Counted from the first letter of the stretch, positions 25,135-38,200 are shown. The stretch: 64,000 bases of DNA from Sphingomonas sp. S-NIH.Pt15_0812 (GCF_003951315.1 NZ_QLJH01000022.1:3837-67836); one strand, 5' to 3'. Notes: generated by a model from the letters alone, not told the origin. A program made the numbers and translations.

Positions 25135-27558
25135 ATGAACCGCTTCGCCCTGTTGTCGCTCTATCGGTCGCTCACCCGCCACAAAGTCTATGCCGCGCTC
25201 AACATCGGCGGGCTGGCGGTCGGCGTCGCCGTGTTCCTGGTGCTCGGCCTCTATGTCCGGTTCGAGACCAGCTTCGAGAAATGGCTGCCGGACCATGACA
25301 AGATCTATGTCGTGCAGACGGTGTGGAACCTGCCGGGCAGTCCGTTCAACGGGCGATATCCCGATACGATGGGCGGCCTGCTGGAACAATTGCAGGAGGA
25401 TTTCCCGGGCACCGTCGGCACGCGCATCTGGGGTGGCGAAGGGGCCGGCAGCGTCCTGCGACGCGGGGTGGCGACCAAGGAGGACGTGGCCGAGGTCGAT
25501 CCGTCATTCTTCGACGTCTTCGATCTGCCGATGGTGAGCGGTGACGGCCGCCGCGCGCTGGCGGACCCATCGGGCGCGATCATCAGCGAAAGCCTGGCGC
25601 ACAAATATTTCGGAACCAGCAACCCGATCGGACAAACGATCACCGCGTCATATCAGGGACCACAGACCTACCGGATCGGCGGCGTCTTCCGCGATCTGCC
25701 CACCAACAGCGACATGAAGCTGTCCCTGCTCCTCCCCCTTATCAAGGGCGTCGAGCGGGACAATTGGTTCCATTGGGGCAGCACGCACCTGACCACCTAT
25801 CTCCGCTTCGCCACAGCCGGGGCGGCGCGGACCTATGCACAGAAATTTTCGGCCTTCGTCGATCGTCGCGCGCTGAAGGATTCGGGGCCGAACGCGTCGA
25901 AGACCGAGACCCTCGCGCTCCTGCCCCTGACCGAGCAGCATCTCGCCTCGCCCACCGGGAGCGTGTCGAGCAAGAAGCTGACGGTGGTGACCTTGGGGCT
26001 GGTCGGCGTGCTGACGCTGCTGATCGCGATCATCAATTACGTGAACCTCGCCACCGCGCGCGCCGGGCTGCGCGCCCGCGAGGTCGCGATGCGCAAGGTT
26101 TTGGGCGCAGGTCGCCAGACGCTGGTCACCCAATTCCTGGGCGAGGCGATGCTCATGGTCGGCATCGCCGCGCTCGTCGGTCTGATCCTCGCCGAACTGG
26201 GACTACCGCTGGTCAATGCCGCAGGCGGGCTGTCGCTGACCATTCCGTACATGGTGGTCGTGCCCGCCTTGGCGGTGCTGGTGGCGGTGGTCGGCGCGCT
26301 GGCGGGCTTCTACCCCGCCCTGCTGTTGTCGCGCGTTCCCGCCGCCGCCGTGCTGGCGTCGTCACGCTCGCCCGGCGGCGGACGGGCCGGGACACGCGTG
26401 CGTGAGGCGTTGGTGGTGTTCCAGTTCGGGCTCGCGATCGCGTTCATGATCGGAACGGCCGTGCTGCTGACGCAGGTCCGCCACGTCCGGCAAGCCGATC
26501 TCGGCTATCAACGCGATGGTCTCGTCGTCATCCGATCGATCGCGGACGGGAATGTCGCCCCGGCCCAGCGTCGCGCGATGGTGGAGGCGATCCGCGCGCT
26601 GCCCGGCGTGCAGCAAGTCGCGCTCGGTGGCGACGGCCCGGGTGGCAGCGGGACGACGAACGCCGACAACGTTCCGCTGCCCGGCGTTCCCGGCGAGGGA
26701 CCGAGCCTGCGCTGGGTCAGTACGGGCCCGGGCTTTTTCCAGGTCTATGGCGCGCGATTGATGGCGGGACGGATGTTCGACCCGGCACGGCGCGAGGATG
26801 ACCATCAGCTGATGGATGCGGCACGGAACCACAATATCATCATCAACCGGCTCGGCGTGAAGCAATTGGGGTTCGCCTCGCCCGACGCGGCGATCGGCAA
26901 GGTCGTTGGCGGCAACCGCCCGCGCACGATCATCGGAGTCGTGGAGAACCTCCGCTTCGACACGCCGCGCACCCCCGTCGCCCCGACCTACTTCTATTAT
27001 TCCGGCGATCCTGCGAAAAGCTATCCCATGATCGCCGCCATCCGGTACACCGGCGATCCACGCACCATGCTGGCCCAAATCCGCGCGATTTGGCAGCGGA
27101 TGGTGCCGCAGGTGCCGTTCGAAGGTGACACCGCCGACAATCGGCTGGCGCGCTATTACAAGGCCGACGAGCAGACGACACGGATGTTCGGGATCGGCGC
27201 GGGGCTGGCGGTGCTGATCGGCTGTGTCGGACTCTGGGGCCTCGCCTCGTTCAACACCGCCCGGCGGGTGAGGGAGATCGGCATCCGCAAGACGCTGGGC
27301 GCGTCCGCCACCGACATCGTCCGGCTGCTGGTCGGGCAGTTCCTGCGGCCGGTGCTGCTCGCCAATCTGATCGCCTGGCCGCTCGCCTTCGTCGCGATGC
27401 GGACATGGCTGGCCGGGTTCGATGATCGGGTGGCGCTGTCGCCGCTGTTCTTCGTCGGGGCCAGCCTGGTGGCGACCGCGATCGCGGTGCTGACCGTGCT
27501 CGGCCAGTCGCTGCGCGCCAGCCGCGCCGCCCCCGCCTGGGCGCTGCGCCATGACTAG
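25135..27558 (+). CDS. FtsX/MacB-type ABC permease 2 (paralogue)
   Basis: The 807-residue permease matches permease 1 in almost every segment, beginning with FALLSLYRSLTRHK and the NIGGLAVGVAVFLVLGLYVR membrane helix. The two differ mainly in the periplasmic domain. The pair may form a heterodimer or two alternative homodimers with the single ATPase. The start codon follows the first permease by 33 bases, and the gene ends in an 8-base overlap with the channel gene, so translation is coupled. Confidence 0.85.
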   Translation: MNRFALLSLYRSLTRHKVYAALNIGGLAVGVAVFLVLGLYVRFETSFEKWLPDHDKIYVVQTVWNLPGSPFNGRYPDTMGGLLEQLQEDFPGTVGTRIWGGEGAGSVLRRGVATKEDVAEVDPSFFDVFDLPMVSGDGRRALADPSGAIISESLAHKYFGTSNPIGQTITASYQGPQTYRIGGVFRDLPTNSDMKLSLLLPLIKGVERDNWFHWGSTHLTTYLRFATAGAARTYAQKFSAFVDRRALKDSGPNASKTETLALLPLTEQHLASPTGSVSSKKLTVVTLGLVGVLTLLIAIINYVNLATARAGLRAREVAMRKVLGAGRQTLVTQFLGEAMLMVGIAALVGLILAELGLPLVNAAGGLSLTIPYMVVVPALAVLVAVVGALAGFYPALLLSRVPAAAVLASSRSPGGGRAGTRVREALVVFQFGLAIAFMIGTAVLLTQVRHVRQADLGYQRDGLVVIRSIADGNVAPAQRRAMVEAIRALPGVQQVALGGDGPGGSGTTNADNVPLPGVPGEGPSLRWVSTGPGFFQVYGARLMAGRMFDPARREDDHQLMDAARNHNIIINRLGVKQLGFASPDAAIGKVVGGNRPRTIIGVVENLRFDTPRTPVAPTYFYYSGDPAKSYPMIAAIRYTGDPRTMLAQIRAIWQRMVPQVPFEGDTADNRLARYYKADEQTTRMFGIGAGLAVLIGCVGLWGLASFNTARRVREIGIRKTLGASATDIVRLLVGQFLRPVLLANLIAWPLAFVAMRTWLAGFDDRVALSPLFFVGASLVATAIAVLTVLGQSLRASRAAPAWALRHD

Positions 27559-28798
27559 GCGTTTCGCCATCCTGGTCGCGCTGCTGCTCGCCACCCCCGC
27601 CCCGGCGGAGACGTTGCGGGACGCGATCGCGGCGGCCTATGCCGGCAATCCGCAACTCGCCGCCGCCCGCGCCCGGCAGGAGGCGCTGGCCGAGACCCCG
27701 GAACAGGCGCGGGCGCTCGGCCGCCCGATTCTCTCCACCGGCGCGAGTTCCGGCTATGACCGGCTGGGTTACGGCACGTCCGGCGCGGCCACGATCGACG
27801 CCGCGCTGCCGATCTGGACGGGCGGGCGCGTCCGCTCGGCGGTCCGCGCCGCCGATCGCGACGTCGCCGCCGGGGCGGAGGGGTTGCGCGACGTGGAGGC
27901 GGCGGTACTGCAAGGCGTCGTGCTCGCCTATGCCGACCTGCTCTACAACCAGCAGGCGGTGGAGGTCGCCCGCGTCGGCATCGAACGGCTCGACCGGCAG
28001 GTGGCGGAGGCCCGCGCTCGCTTCGGCCTGGGACAGGCGACGCGCACCGACGTCGCGCAACTGGAGGCGCAGCGCGCCACCGTCGTCGCCAATCTGGCGG
28101 ATGCGGAGGGCGCGCTGGCCGCCGCCGAGGCCGCGTATCGCGCCGTCGTCGGACGGGATGCCGGCGTCCTGTCGCCGGAGATACCACCGCCCGCCGCCCT
28201 GCCCGAGGATCGCGCGCAGGCGCGTCGCGCGGCCGAGACGGCCAACCCGCTCCTCCTCCAGCAGCGTCGGCTGGTCGAGGCGTCGGCCGCCCGCATCGAC
28301 CAGGCGCGCGCGGACGGCGCGCCGGCGCTGGACCTGGCGGGCGGTTATGGCCGGGGCGTGCGGATCGGGTCGGGTGACGGGCGCGGCTATCCGGTGGCGG
28401 GATCGGTGGGGCTGGCGCTGCGCGTCCCGCTGCTGACCGGTGGCCTGATCCCCGCGCGCATCCGCCAGGCGCAGGCGACCAACCGTGCCGAGCGGTTCCA
28501 GGCGGACGCCAGTCTGCGCGAGGCGGTGCGTGCCGCCGATACGGCCTGGGCGTCGCTGACGGCGGCGCAGGCGCGGTTGCGCGCGAATATCGATGGTCTC
28601 GCCGCCGCCGACCTGGCGCTGCGCGGCGTGCGGGCGGAATATGGCTTCGGCCTGCGCTCGACCATCGACCTATTGGTGGCCGACCAGAGCTTCCGCGCGG
28701 CGCAGCTCGCCGTGGCGTCGGCCCGCGCCGACATGCTGGTCGCGCAAGCCGCGCTGCTGCGCGCGACGGGGCGACTGACGGGCAGCGCCTATGGCTGA
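27551..28798 (+). CDS. TolC-like outer-membrane efflux channel
   Basis: This 415-residue protein has a signal peptide (about 1-18, ending PAPAET). It then shows the long alpha-helical repeats of TolC: residues about 30-210 with LAAARARQEAL and RQVAEARARFGLGQATRTDVAQLEAQ, and a similar second repeat (LRAVRAADTAWASL, YGFGLRSTIDLLVADQ). It should form the trimeric outer-membrane duct for the adaptor and permeases of the same operon. It is the last gene of the operon; a strong hairpin follows. Confidence 0.85.
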   Translation: MTRRFAILVALLLATPAPAETLRDAIAAAYAGNPQLAAARARQEALAETPEQARALGRPILSTGASSGYDRLGYGTSGAATIDAALPIWTGGRVRSAVRAADRDVAAGAEGLRDVEAAVLQGVVLAYADLLYNQQAVEVARVGIERLDRQVAEARARFGLGQATRTDVAQLEAQRATVVANLADAEGALAAAEAAYRAVVGRDAGVLSPEIPPPAALPEDRAQARRAAETANPLLLQQRRLVEASAARIDQARADGAPALDLAGGYGRGVRIGSGDGRGYPVAGSVGLALRVPLLTGGLIPARIRQAQATNRAERFQADASLREAVRAADTAWASLTAAQARLRANIDGLAAADLALRGVRAEYGFGLRSTIDLLVADQSFRAAQLAVASARADMLVAQAALLRATGRLTGSAYG

Positions 28799-28831
28799 GC
28801 GGAACCGGGCGACGGCATCGTCACGGTCGCG

Positions 28832-28867
28832 AAAAACCCGCCGCCCGGCCTCCCAGGCGGTGGGTTT
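28832..28867. terminator. Bidirectional terminator between channel gene and small gene
   Basis: The arms AAACCCGCCGCC (28834-28845) and GGCGGTGGGTTT (28856-28867) pair over 12 bp with one G-T, around a ten-base loop. On the minus strand the stem is followed by five T. It separates the efflux operon from the convergent small gene. Confidence 0.7.
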
Positions 28868-28888
28868 CCCCATCCCGTCCGACGGTGA

Positions 28889-29188
28889 TCAGCCGGTGCG
28901 GCGGCCCGACAGGGGGAAGCTGCCGAACGCGCCCGCGCCGACCGAGCCGGTCACCGTGTCGCCATCGATCGTGGCTTCGCAGTCGAGCGTCATCGGCATC
29001 GGCACGGTCATGCTCTGCTTCCAGGCGATGGTGTCGCCGTCGACCGTGCCGTTGACGTCCATGCCGCCCATCGCACCGGACACGTCGCCGGTGAAGGTCG
29101 CGCCGTCGCTGCGCACGGTCAGCGTCATGTTCTGATCGCCCAGCGGCGACTTGACGGTGCAATCATAGGTGCCGTCGACATTGGCCAT
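28889..29188 (-). CDS. Small hypothetical beta-rich protein
   Basis: The 99-residue protein has no signal peptide and contains alternating strand-forming segments (GTYDCTVKSPLGDQNMTLTV, GTVDGDTIAWKQ, EATIDGDTVTG), resembling a small beta-barrel of the type found in lipid-binding-like hypothetical proteins. I cannot name a family. The start at 29188 is set by AAGGAG eight bases upstream; upstream GTG at 29233 has no such site. It lies 41 bases after the M16 peptidase start region's upstream gene end and is transcribed on the same strand as that peptidase, so it may be co-transcribed. Confidence 0.6.
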   Translation of the reverse strand: MANVDGTYDCTVKSPLGDQNMTLTVRSDGATFTGDVSGAMGGMDVNGTVDGDTIAWKQSMTVPMPMTLDCEATIDGDTVTGSVGAGAFGSFPLSGRRTG

Positions 29189-29229
29189 GTGCATCTCTCC
29201 TTGAGTCCGAAAGCGTCGGTCCGAACGAT

Positions 29230-32076
29230 TCACTTCGCCTTGGGTGCCGTGCCGGACTCCGGGGACGAAGCGACCGACGCCGCCGGCACCACCTCCACCG
29301 GCAGGCCGATGGCGTCAAGCTGCGGCTTCACCGTCGCGGCATTGCCGACCACGACCCAGATCGCCTTGGCCGGATCGATCGCCTTCCCGATCGCCTGGTT
29401 CAGCTCGGGCAGCGTCAGCGCCCGATAGCGCGCGGTGATCGTGGAATAATAATTGTCCGGCCGCTTGAACAGGTCGTTCGCCTGCATCGCCGACAGCACC
29501 GCGCCCGAGGTTTCGAAATTGCCGCTGAGCGAGCGGATGCCCCCCTGGATCGCACGATCGAACTCGACCTGGGTCATCGGCTTGGCCCCCAGGAAATCGG
29601 CGATGTCGCTGCGCAGCGCCGCGACCGACGGACCGGTCTGGTCGGCCTGGACCGGGGCGGAGATGCTGTAGGGCGCGGCGAATTCCTGCGTGCGGAACCC
29701 GCCCCGGACGCCATAGGACCAGTGCTTGCTCTCGCGCAGGTCCATGTTCATCCGCGACAGGAAGCTGCCACCCAGCGCATCGTTGGCGGTCTCGAGGGGC
29801 AGCATGGCCTGGGTGCCGGTCAGCGTGGTGGGGATGGCGCCGACGATGACCGATTGCGGGCTGTCCGGCCGGTCTACCAGCACGATGCGCGGCGACGCGG
29901 CGTCGCTGCCCGGCGCGGGGAAGCGCTTCACCCCCGCCGGCGTGGCCGGCGCGCGCCAGTCGCCCAGCGTCCGTTCCAGCGCCGCCTTCACCTCGGCCAG
30001 CGGACGGTCGCTGACCACGAAGATCTTGGCCTTGTCGGGCCGCAGCCACGCCTGCTGGAAGGCGACCAGATCGGCACGGGTCAGCGCCGCCACCGCTTGC
30101 GGGTCGCCCGCGCCGCGCTGGCGGGAATAGGGCGACTCGGCGCCGTAGAGCAGCGGCGGCATCACCCGCGACGCCAGTCCCGACGGATTGGTCAGCTCCT
30201 GCCCGATCTGCGCCAGCTGCTGGGTGCGCACGCGCGTCACCTCCGCCTCGTCGAAGGCGGGATTGCGGACGATATCGGCGAACAAGGCCAGCGCGGGCGC
30301 GAGGTTCGCACTCGGCACGCCCAGGCCGACCTGGGTGCGGTCGCCGTTGAACCCGCTGTCGATGCTCGCGCCCAGCCGCTCGCGCGTCTCGGCGATCTGG
30401 ACCGAGCCCAGCGTCTTGGTCCCCTCGTCCAGCATGTTGAGCGCCAGTTGCTGGGTGCCGAGCTTGGTGGGCACATCCGCCGCCACGCCGGCGTCGAACG
30501 ACAGCGCCAGTTGCGTGACCGGCACGGCGGTGCGCTGCGCGTAGATCAGCTCGATGCCGTTCGCCAGCCGGCTGCGCTCGACGGCGGGGAAGCTGAGCGT
30601 CCCGACCTCGCCCATCGCCGGCAATCCCCCGCGCGTCCCCTTGACCGGCGTTTCCGGCGCGGCCGCGACCTCCGCCTTGGGCGGCACCTTCGCCTCCTCA
30701 TAGGCGTCGCGCGGGCCGGGCACGACGGTCAGCGTATAGGAAGGCTTGCCCAGCCACTGATCGGCCGCCGCCTTGACGCTCGCCGGGGTCTGGGCGGCAA
30801 GCTGCTCCAGTTCCTTCTTGTAGAAGCCGGGATCGTTGGAGAAGAGCGCGCCCTGCGCCAGCGCCACGGCCTTGCCGCCGAAGCCGCCGACCGATTCCAG
30901 GCCGCGGATACGGCCCGCCGCCTCGGTGGTGGCGACGCGGCGCACCTCGTCGGCGGTGGGGCCGGTGCGCAGGAAGTCGGCGACGATCTGGTCGATCCGC
31001 TTCGTCACCAGCGCCGGATCGACGCCGGGGCGGACCAGCACGCGGATGCCGAACTGGCCGATCTGCGCCGAACTCCAATTATAGGCCGAGGCGCTGACCG
31101 CGAGCTTCTCCTGCTTGACCAGGATGGTGTTGAGCCGCGAGCTGGACAGGCCGCCCAGCGCCCCCGCCGCCACGTCGAGTGCGCGGGTCTGCGGGTCGTT
31201 GAGGCCGGGCACGGTCCAGTTGCGCACGATCATCACCTGCGCCACCCGATCCGTCATCGTCTCCACCTTGGGCGCGGCGAGCGTCACCACCGGGGCGATG
31301 GCCGGCGCGGTCTTCGGACCGGCGGGGATGCCGCCGAAATATTTCGTCACCAGCCGTCTGGCCGTCGCCAGGTCGACATCGCCGGCCAGCACCAGCACCG
31401 CATTGTTGGGCGCATAATGGCTGCGGAACCAGTCCTTGACGGTATCCAGCGTCGCCGCGTCCAGATCGGCCATCGACCCGATCGTGTCATGGCCATAGGG
31501 GTGGGTTTCGGGCAGCAGGCCGGCCGTCACCTTATAGTCGACCAGGCCATAGGGCTGGTTGTCGCCCTGGCGCTTCTCGTTCTGGACGACGCCGCGCTGC
31601 TCGTCGAGCTTCGCCTGGGTCACCGCGCCGAGCAAATAGCCCATGCGGTCCGATTCCAGGAACAGCGCGCGGTCGAGCGCGGCGGTCGGCACCGTCTCGA
31701 AATAATTGGTGCGGTCCTGGTTGGTAGTGCCGTTGAAGTCGGTCGCGCCCACCTGCTTCAGCGGCTCGAAAAAGTCGTTCGGGGCGTTTTCGGAACCGTT
31801 GAACATCAGATGTTCGAACAGATGCGCGAAGCCCGTCTTGCCCTTGGGTTCGTGCTTGGCGCCGACATCGTACCAGACGCTGACCGCGACGATCGGCGCC
31901 TTGCGATCGGTATGGACGATCACGCGCAGCCCATTGGGCAAGGTGAAGCTCTGATAGGGGATGTCGACCGCCTTGACGAGCGTCGCGACGGGCGCGGGTG
32001 CCTGTTGCTGCGCGGCGACGGGCGCGGCAAGCGCGACGATGGCGACCCCGGCCAGTGCCGTGATGCGAATGGTCAT
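29230..32076 (-). CDS. M16 family zinc metallopeptidase
   Basis: This protein is 948 residues. The ATG at 32076 is chosen because it begins a clean signal peptide (TALAGVAIVALAAPVAAQQ); a longer frame upstream would enter the clpB promoter. The zinc site of inverzincins is intact: HLFEHLMF gives HxxEH and a distal Glu lies near 140. A second M16-like half completes the two-domain clam shell. It should degrade peptides in the periplasm or at the outer membrane. The repeated Ala/Leu-rich segments are normal for the family. It is divergent from clpB with about 140 bases between. Confidence 0.9.
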   Translation of the reverse strand: MTIRITALAGVAIVALAAPVAAQQQAPAPVATLVKAVDIPYQSFTLPNGLRVIVHTDRKAPIVAVSVWYDVGAKHEPKGKTGFAHLFEHLMFNGSENAPNDFFEPLKQVGATDFNGTTNQDRTNYFETVPTAALDRALFLESDRMGYLLGAVTQAKLDEQRGVVQNEKRQGDNQPYGLVDYKVTAGLLPETHPYGHDTIGSMADLDAATLDTVKDWFRSHYAPNNAVLVLAGDVDLATARRLVTKYFGGIPAGPKTAPAIAPVVTLAAPKVETMTDRVAQVMIVRNWTVPGLNDPQTRALDVAAGALGGLSSSRLNTILVKQEKLAVSASAYNWSSAQIGQFGIRVLVRPGVDPALVTKRIDQIVADFLRTGPTADEVRRVATTEAAGRIRGLESVGGFGGKAVALAQGALFSNDPGFYKKELEQLAAQTPASVKAAADQWLGKPSYTLTVVPGPRDAYEEAKVPPKAEVAAAPETPVKGTRGGLPAMGEVGTLSFPAVERSRLANGIELIYAQRTAVPVTQLALSFDAGVAADVPTKLGTQQLALNMLDEGTKTLGSVQIAETRERLGASIDSGFNGDRTQVGLGVPSANLAPALALFADIVRNPAFDEAEVTRVRTQQLAQIGQELTNPSGLASRVMPPLLYGAESPYSRQRGAGDPQAVAALTRADLVAFQQAWLRPDKAKIFVVSDRPLAEVKAALERTLGDWRAPATPAGVKRFPAPGSDAASPRIVLVDRPDSPQSVIVGAIPTTLTGTQAMLPLETANDALGGSFLSRMNMDLRESKHWSYGVRGGFRTQEFAAPYSISAPVQADQTGPSVAALRSDIADFLGAKPMTQVEFDRAIQGGIRSLSGNFETSGAVLSAMQANDLFKRPDNYYSTITARYRALTLPELNQAIGKAIDPAKAIWVVVGNAATVKPQLDAIGLPVEVVPAASVASSPESGTAPKAK

Positions 32077-32162
32077 GATGATCGTCCCCCAATTTTCTCC
32101 CCTGGAGCATAGCCATGGCCGGGGCGGACGCAACACGTCACGAAAGGGGCACGCCCTGCCCC

Positions 32163-32190
32163 CTTGTGTTGCCGATCGGCAACACCATCT
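32163..32190 (+). promoter_or_regulatory. Candidate sigma-32-type promoter with 20-bp perfect palindrome upstream of clpB
   Basis: CTTGTG (32163-32168) and CACCATCT (32183-32190) are spaced 14 bases apart, close to the heat-shock sigma factor pattern. The spacer is filled by the perfect palindrome GTGTTGCCGATCGGCAACAC (32166-32185), a likely operator. It sits 29 bases before the clpB start. Regulation is inferred from position. Confidence 0.5.
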
Positions 32191-32218
32191 TCGCGAATAA
32201 GACGAACAGGGATCAGCC

Positions 32219-34798
<2,580 letters not shown>

Positions 34799-34810
34799 GG
34801 CCTTGTACCT

Positions 34811-34859
34811 TGGTCAGAATGTAGGAGCCGGTGGGGACCGGCTCCCCACATTCTGACCA
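34811..34859. terminator. Large hairpin after clpB
   Basis: An outer 12-bp stem TGGTCAGAATGT (34811-34822) / ACATTCTGACCA (34848-34859) and an inner 9-bp stem GGAGCCGGT (34824-34832) / ACCGGCTCC (34837-34845) are separated by a small bulge, with a GGGG loop. It is 13 bases after the clpB stop. It has no T-run, so it could be a terminator, mRNA-end stabiliser or a small mobile inverted-repeat element. Confidence 0.6.
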
Positions 34860-35206
34860 GAGTCGACCATTTGCAAGTCGATGCCCTGCCGAATCCCTGC
34901 GTAGCGTCGCGTCTAACAGATGGTGGCTGATCGATACGCGAATTGCGGCAGGCCGCATCCCATGCGCCGTCCCGGTCGCGCTCGATGATCCACCGCTGAC
35001 CGAACTTGTAGCTCCACACCCAAATTCAACCATGAGGCCACCCGATACGACCCGTACGCCTTGATAGTGGCGACCGTCGATCGGCAGGTGATCATAGGTA
35101 TAGACCGTCAGGCCGGCTGGCCGAACATGGTGGTCAGGCCGGAATCTCGTTACCCAGGCTCATGCGAATGCCTGCTCTGATGTTGCCGATGTACTTGGCC
35201 AGGACC
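34860..35206. other. Non-coding stretch between clpB hairpin and TonB-receptor terminator
   Basis: Both strands hold only short open frames of unconvincing composition. A minus-strand fragment resembling protein (DGRHYQGVRVVSGG, then KFGQRWIIERD) may be a decayed gene, but no family was recognised. Confidence 0.4.
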
Positions 35207-35237
35207 AAAAAAAGCGCGCCCGGTTGCCCGGACGCGC
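35207..35237 (-). terminator. Intrinsic terminator of the TonB-receptor gene
   Basis: On the minus strand the stem has ten pairs (left arm GCGCGTCCGG, right arm CCGGGCGCGC, loop GCAA; one G-T pair), followed by seven T (35213-35207). This is a classical rho-independent terminator 26 bases after the receptor stop codon. Confidence 0.85.
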
Positions 35238-35262
35238 CCTTGGTCGTCGGTGGTTCGTCGAC

Positions 35263-38200
35263 TTAGAAGTTGCCGCGCACGATGAAGGAGAAGCGGCGGT
35301 CGTTCATGAAATAGCTGCGCGGGGCCAGCTGGCTGGGATCGCCGGTATAGGCCTGCAGCGTCTTGGTCGTGGTGTTGGTCAGGTTGACGCCCTGCACACC
35401 GATCTTGACGTATTTGTTGAGGTTCAGGAACGCCGAGGCGTCGAGCGTGCCCGTGTCGGCCTGGAAGATCGACGTATAGGGGAAGATCACGTCGGCCGCC
35501 GTCAACAGATATTTCGACCGCCAGTTATACGCCGCCCGCAGCGACACCGGCCCCTTCTCATAGAAGATCGTCGCGTTGACATTGTGCTTCGACAGACCCT
35601 CGAACGGCAAGTTGCCCGGCTTGATCGTCGAGACGTTGGACGGCGCGCCGGTGTTCAGGAAGCTGTTGGGCAGGCCCGAGCTGTCGATAAACGAATAGTT
35701 GGCGTTGACGCCGAAGCCACTCAGCAAGCCCGGCAGGAAGTCGAAGGTCTGCTGGTAGGCGACCTCGACGCCCTTGATCTTGCCCTTGCCGGTGAAGTTC
35801 TCCGGATAGCGGAACTGCACCGATTCGGTGACACCGTTGCTGGTGACGTTGCGCGGCAGGATCGATTGGTAGAAGAAGTTCGACACTTCCTTGTAGAAGG
35901 CATCGACCGTCAGCGAACCGACCCGCGCGAAATACCATTCCAGCGTGGCGTCGAACTGCCAGGCGGTGGCGGGCTTCAGGTACGGATTGCCCGAAGTCGC
36001 GATCGGCTGGCCGCTGGCCGCATCGGTGCCATAGGTCTGGTAGTTGCGGATGTTCGCCGAATCCGGCCGGGTCAGCACCTTGGAGGCGGCGAGACGCACG
36101 ATCAGGTCGCGCGACAGGCCCAGCTTCAGGTTCGCGCTCGGCAACCAATAGGTATAGCCGGTGCGCGCCACGTCCGGCGTGGTCGCGCCGGTCGCGAACT
36201 GCTGGAGCGCGGCATAGGCGGATGCGCCCAGGCGACAGATGCCGCCCGGCGTCTGCGGCGTTCCACCGGGCGGGGTCACCGCCGCGCATCGACCGGCATA
36301 GTCTTGCACGATGCCGAAGGCTTCGCGGGTTGGGATGGTGAAGGCGCCAGCCGAGGCCACGTCGGTATGGACGAAGCGCACGCCGACATTGCCGTCGACG
36401 CGGACACCGGCGAACAGCGGATCGTTCGACCCGAAATTCACCATCGCATAGGCGTTGGTGTCCTGCTGGTTCACATCCTGGATTTCACCCGGCAGGTAGT
36501 AGGAACCGGGGATCGCCCCTCCACGCTGGGCGGCACCGACGAAACGGTTGGTCGCACCCGCACCGTTGGTGGTACGCCAGATATCGTTCAACGACTGGAA
36601 AAACGCCACCGACTGGTCGTAATTCTTCAGCAGGTCACCATTATAATAATAACCCCCGACCGGCCCCGGCGTCTGGCCACGGAAAAAGTTGGGGAAGGTA
36701 TAAAAGTCGGTGTTCTGAACGCCGCCCTGCTGGATCGTCACCGGCGCGCCCGACCAGACTTCGCTGATCGCGCCCCAGTTATAGGCCGAGTAGCGCACCG
36801 TCTGCTGGCGCTCGGCATAGCGCGCGCCGAACTTGATGCGCTTCAGGAAATTGGCATCGTCGTTGAAGTTGTACGCGAAGTCGGCCTTCAGCGCATATTC
36901 CGAACCGCTGCTTTCCTCGAAATGGTCCATCGCCGCGCGCCAGAAAGTAGCGCGGGGATCTTTGAAATAGGTCGCATCGTCCTGGCCGGCATAGATGCTC
37001 GATCCACCCAGATTGACCGGGCGATGTGGTATAACGACCGGCAGGCTGCCAGTCAGGTCCAGTTCCTGGTCGGCAAAGGTCGAACCGAAGACCGCGAAGT
37101 CCTTCTGCGTCCGCTTCGCCATCGTATAATCGGCGTCGAGGTTGACCGCCCAATGTTCGTCCGGGTTGAACTTCAGATTGAAGCCGATGTCCTGGACGAT
37201 ATTGGATTCGTAGACCTGGCGACGCGACAGCGACTGCTGGATGCCGCCGGCTGGAACCGTGTCGCTGGCCGAACGCCAGCCCGTGCCCGGCAGAGTGACG
37301 ATGCCCTTCTGGAACAGACCGCTATCGTCATATTCATAGTTCTGGAACTGGCCCACCGGGCATTCAGCGCGCGTCCCGGGGTTGCTGGTCAGGGGCGGCG
37401 AGGTGCTGGGGTCGTCGATGCGCGGCGAGCCGTTCGCATTGGGCAGACAGCCCGTAGGATAGGTGTTGTATTCCGACAGGTCGGGCGCGGTCTCGAACGT
37501 GTGCTCGCCCCAGCTCTGCGTCGAGTGCGAGCGCAGGAACTGGAGGGTGGCGACGGTCTGCTTGTCGGTGCTCTCCCACTGCGCGGCGAGCGCGATGCCG
37601 CGCCGCTTGCGGTCGAAATCCTGGCTGCGGAACTGGCCGCCGATCGGCGCATAGGCGTTGGGCCGGAAATCGGCGAAGCCGTCCGCCCCCGGCGTCCCCG
37701 TCGCACCGCACAGCGAATTAGCGGCGGGCAGCGTCACCGTGTCGCTGCTGCCGGGCAGCGGGTTGCGGCAGAGCTGCGACAGCACGTTGCCGGCGGTCAG
37801 GTTGCCCGACGGCGCGAACTGGTTGTCGCGCGTCTGGAAGTTGGTGATCTGGATGCCGTCCGCCCGGCTCTTCAGCCGCGAATAGGAGGCGCTGCCGAGC
37901 AGGCCGAGGCGACCGATGCCCGTATCCCAGGTGTCACTGAGCAACACCGAGCCGGTCGGCGTCCACTTCTTGCGGAAATCGCCGTAATTGGCCTCGGCGT
38001 TGAGGCTGGCATGGAGGCCGGGATTGTCGAACGGCTTGCGCGTGTTGAGGTTGACCGTGCCGGCCAGGCCGCCCTCGATCAGTTCGGCGGTGGCGTTCTT
38101 GTACACCTCGACCGAACCGAGCAGTTCGGCCGGCACGTCGGCGAAGTTCAGCGCCTGGCCACCGACGCCCGCGGCGAAGGCGTCACGCCCGTTGAACTCC

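Noticed and set aside
28889-29233. Longer start (GTG 29233) of the small gene
   Set aside because: The strong ribosome-binding site fits only ATG 29188.
29722-32112. 796-residue plus-strand open frame opposite the M16 peptidase
   Set aside because: Antisense shadow; the opposite strand has the HxxEH zinc site and signal peptide.
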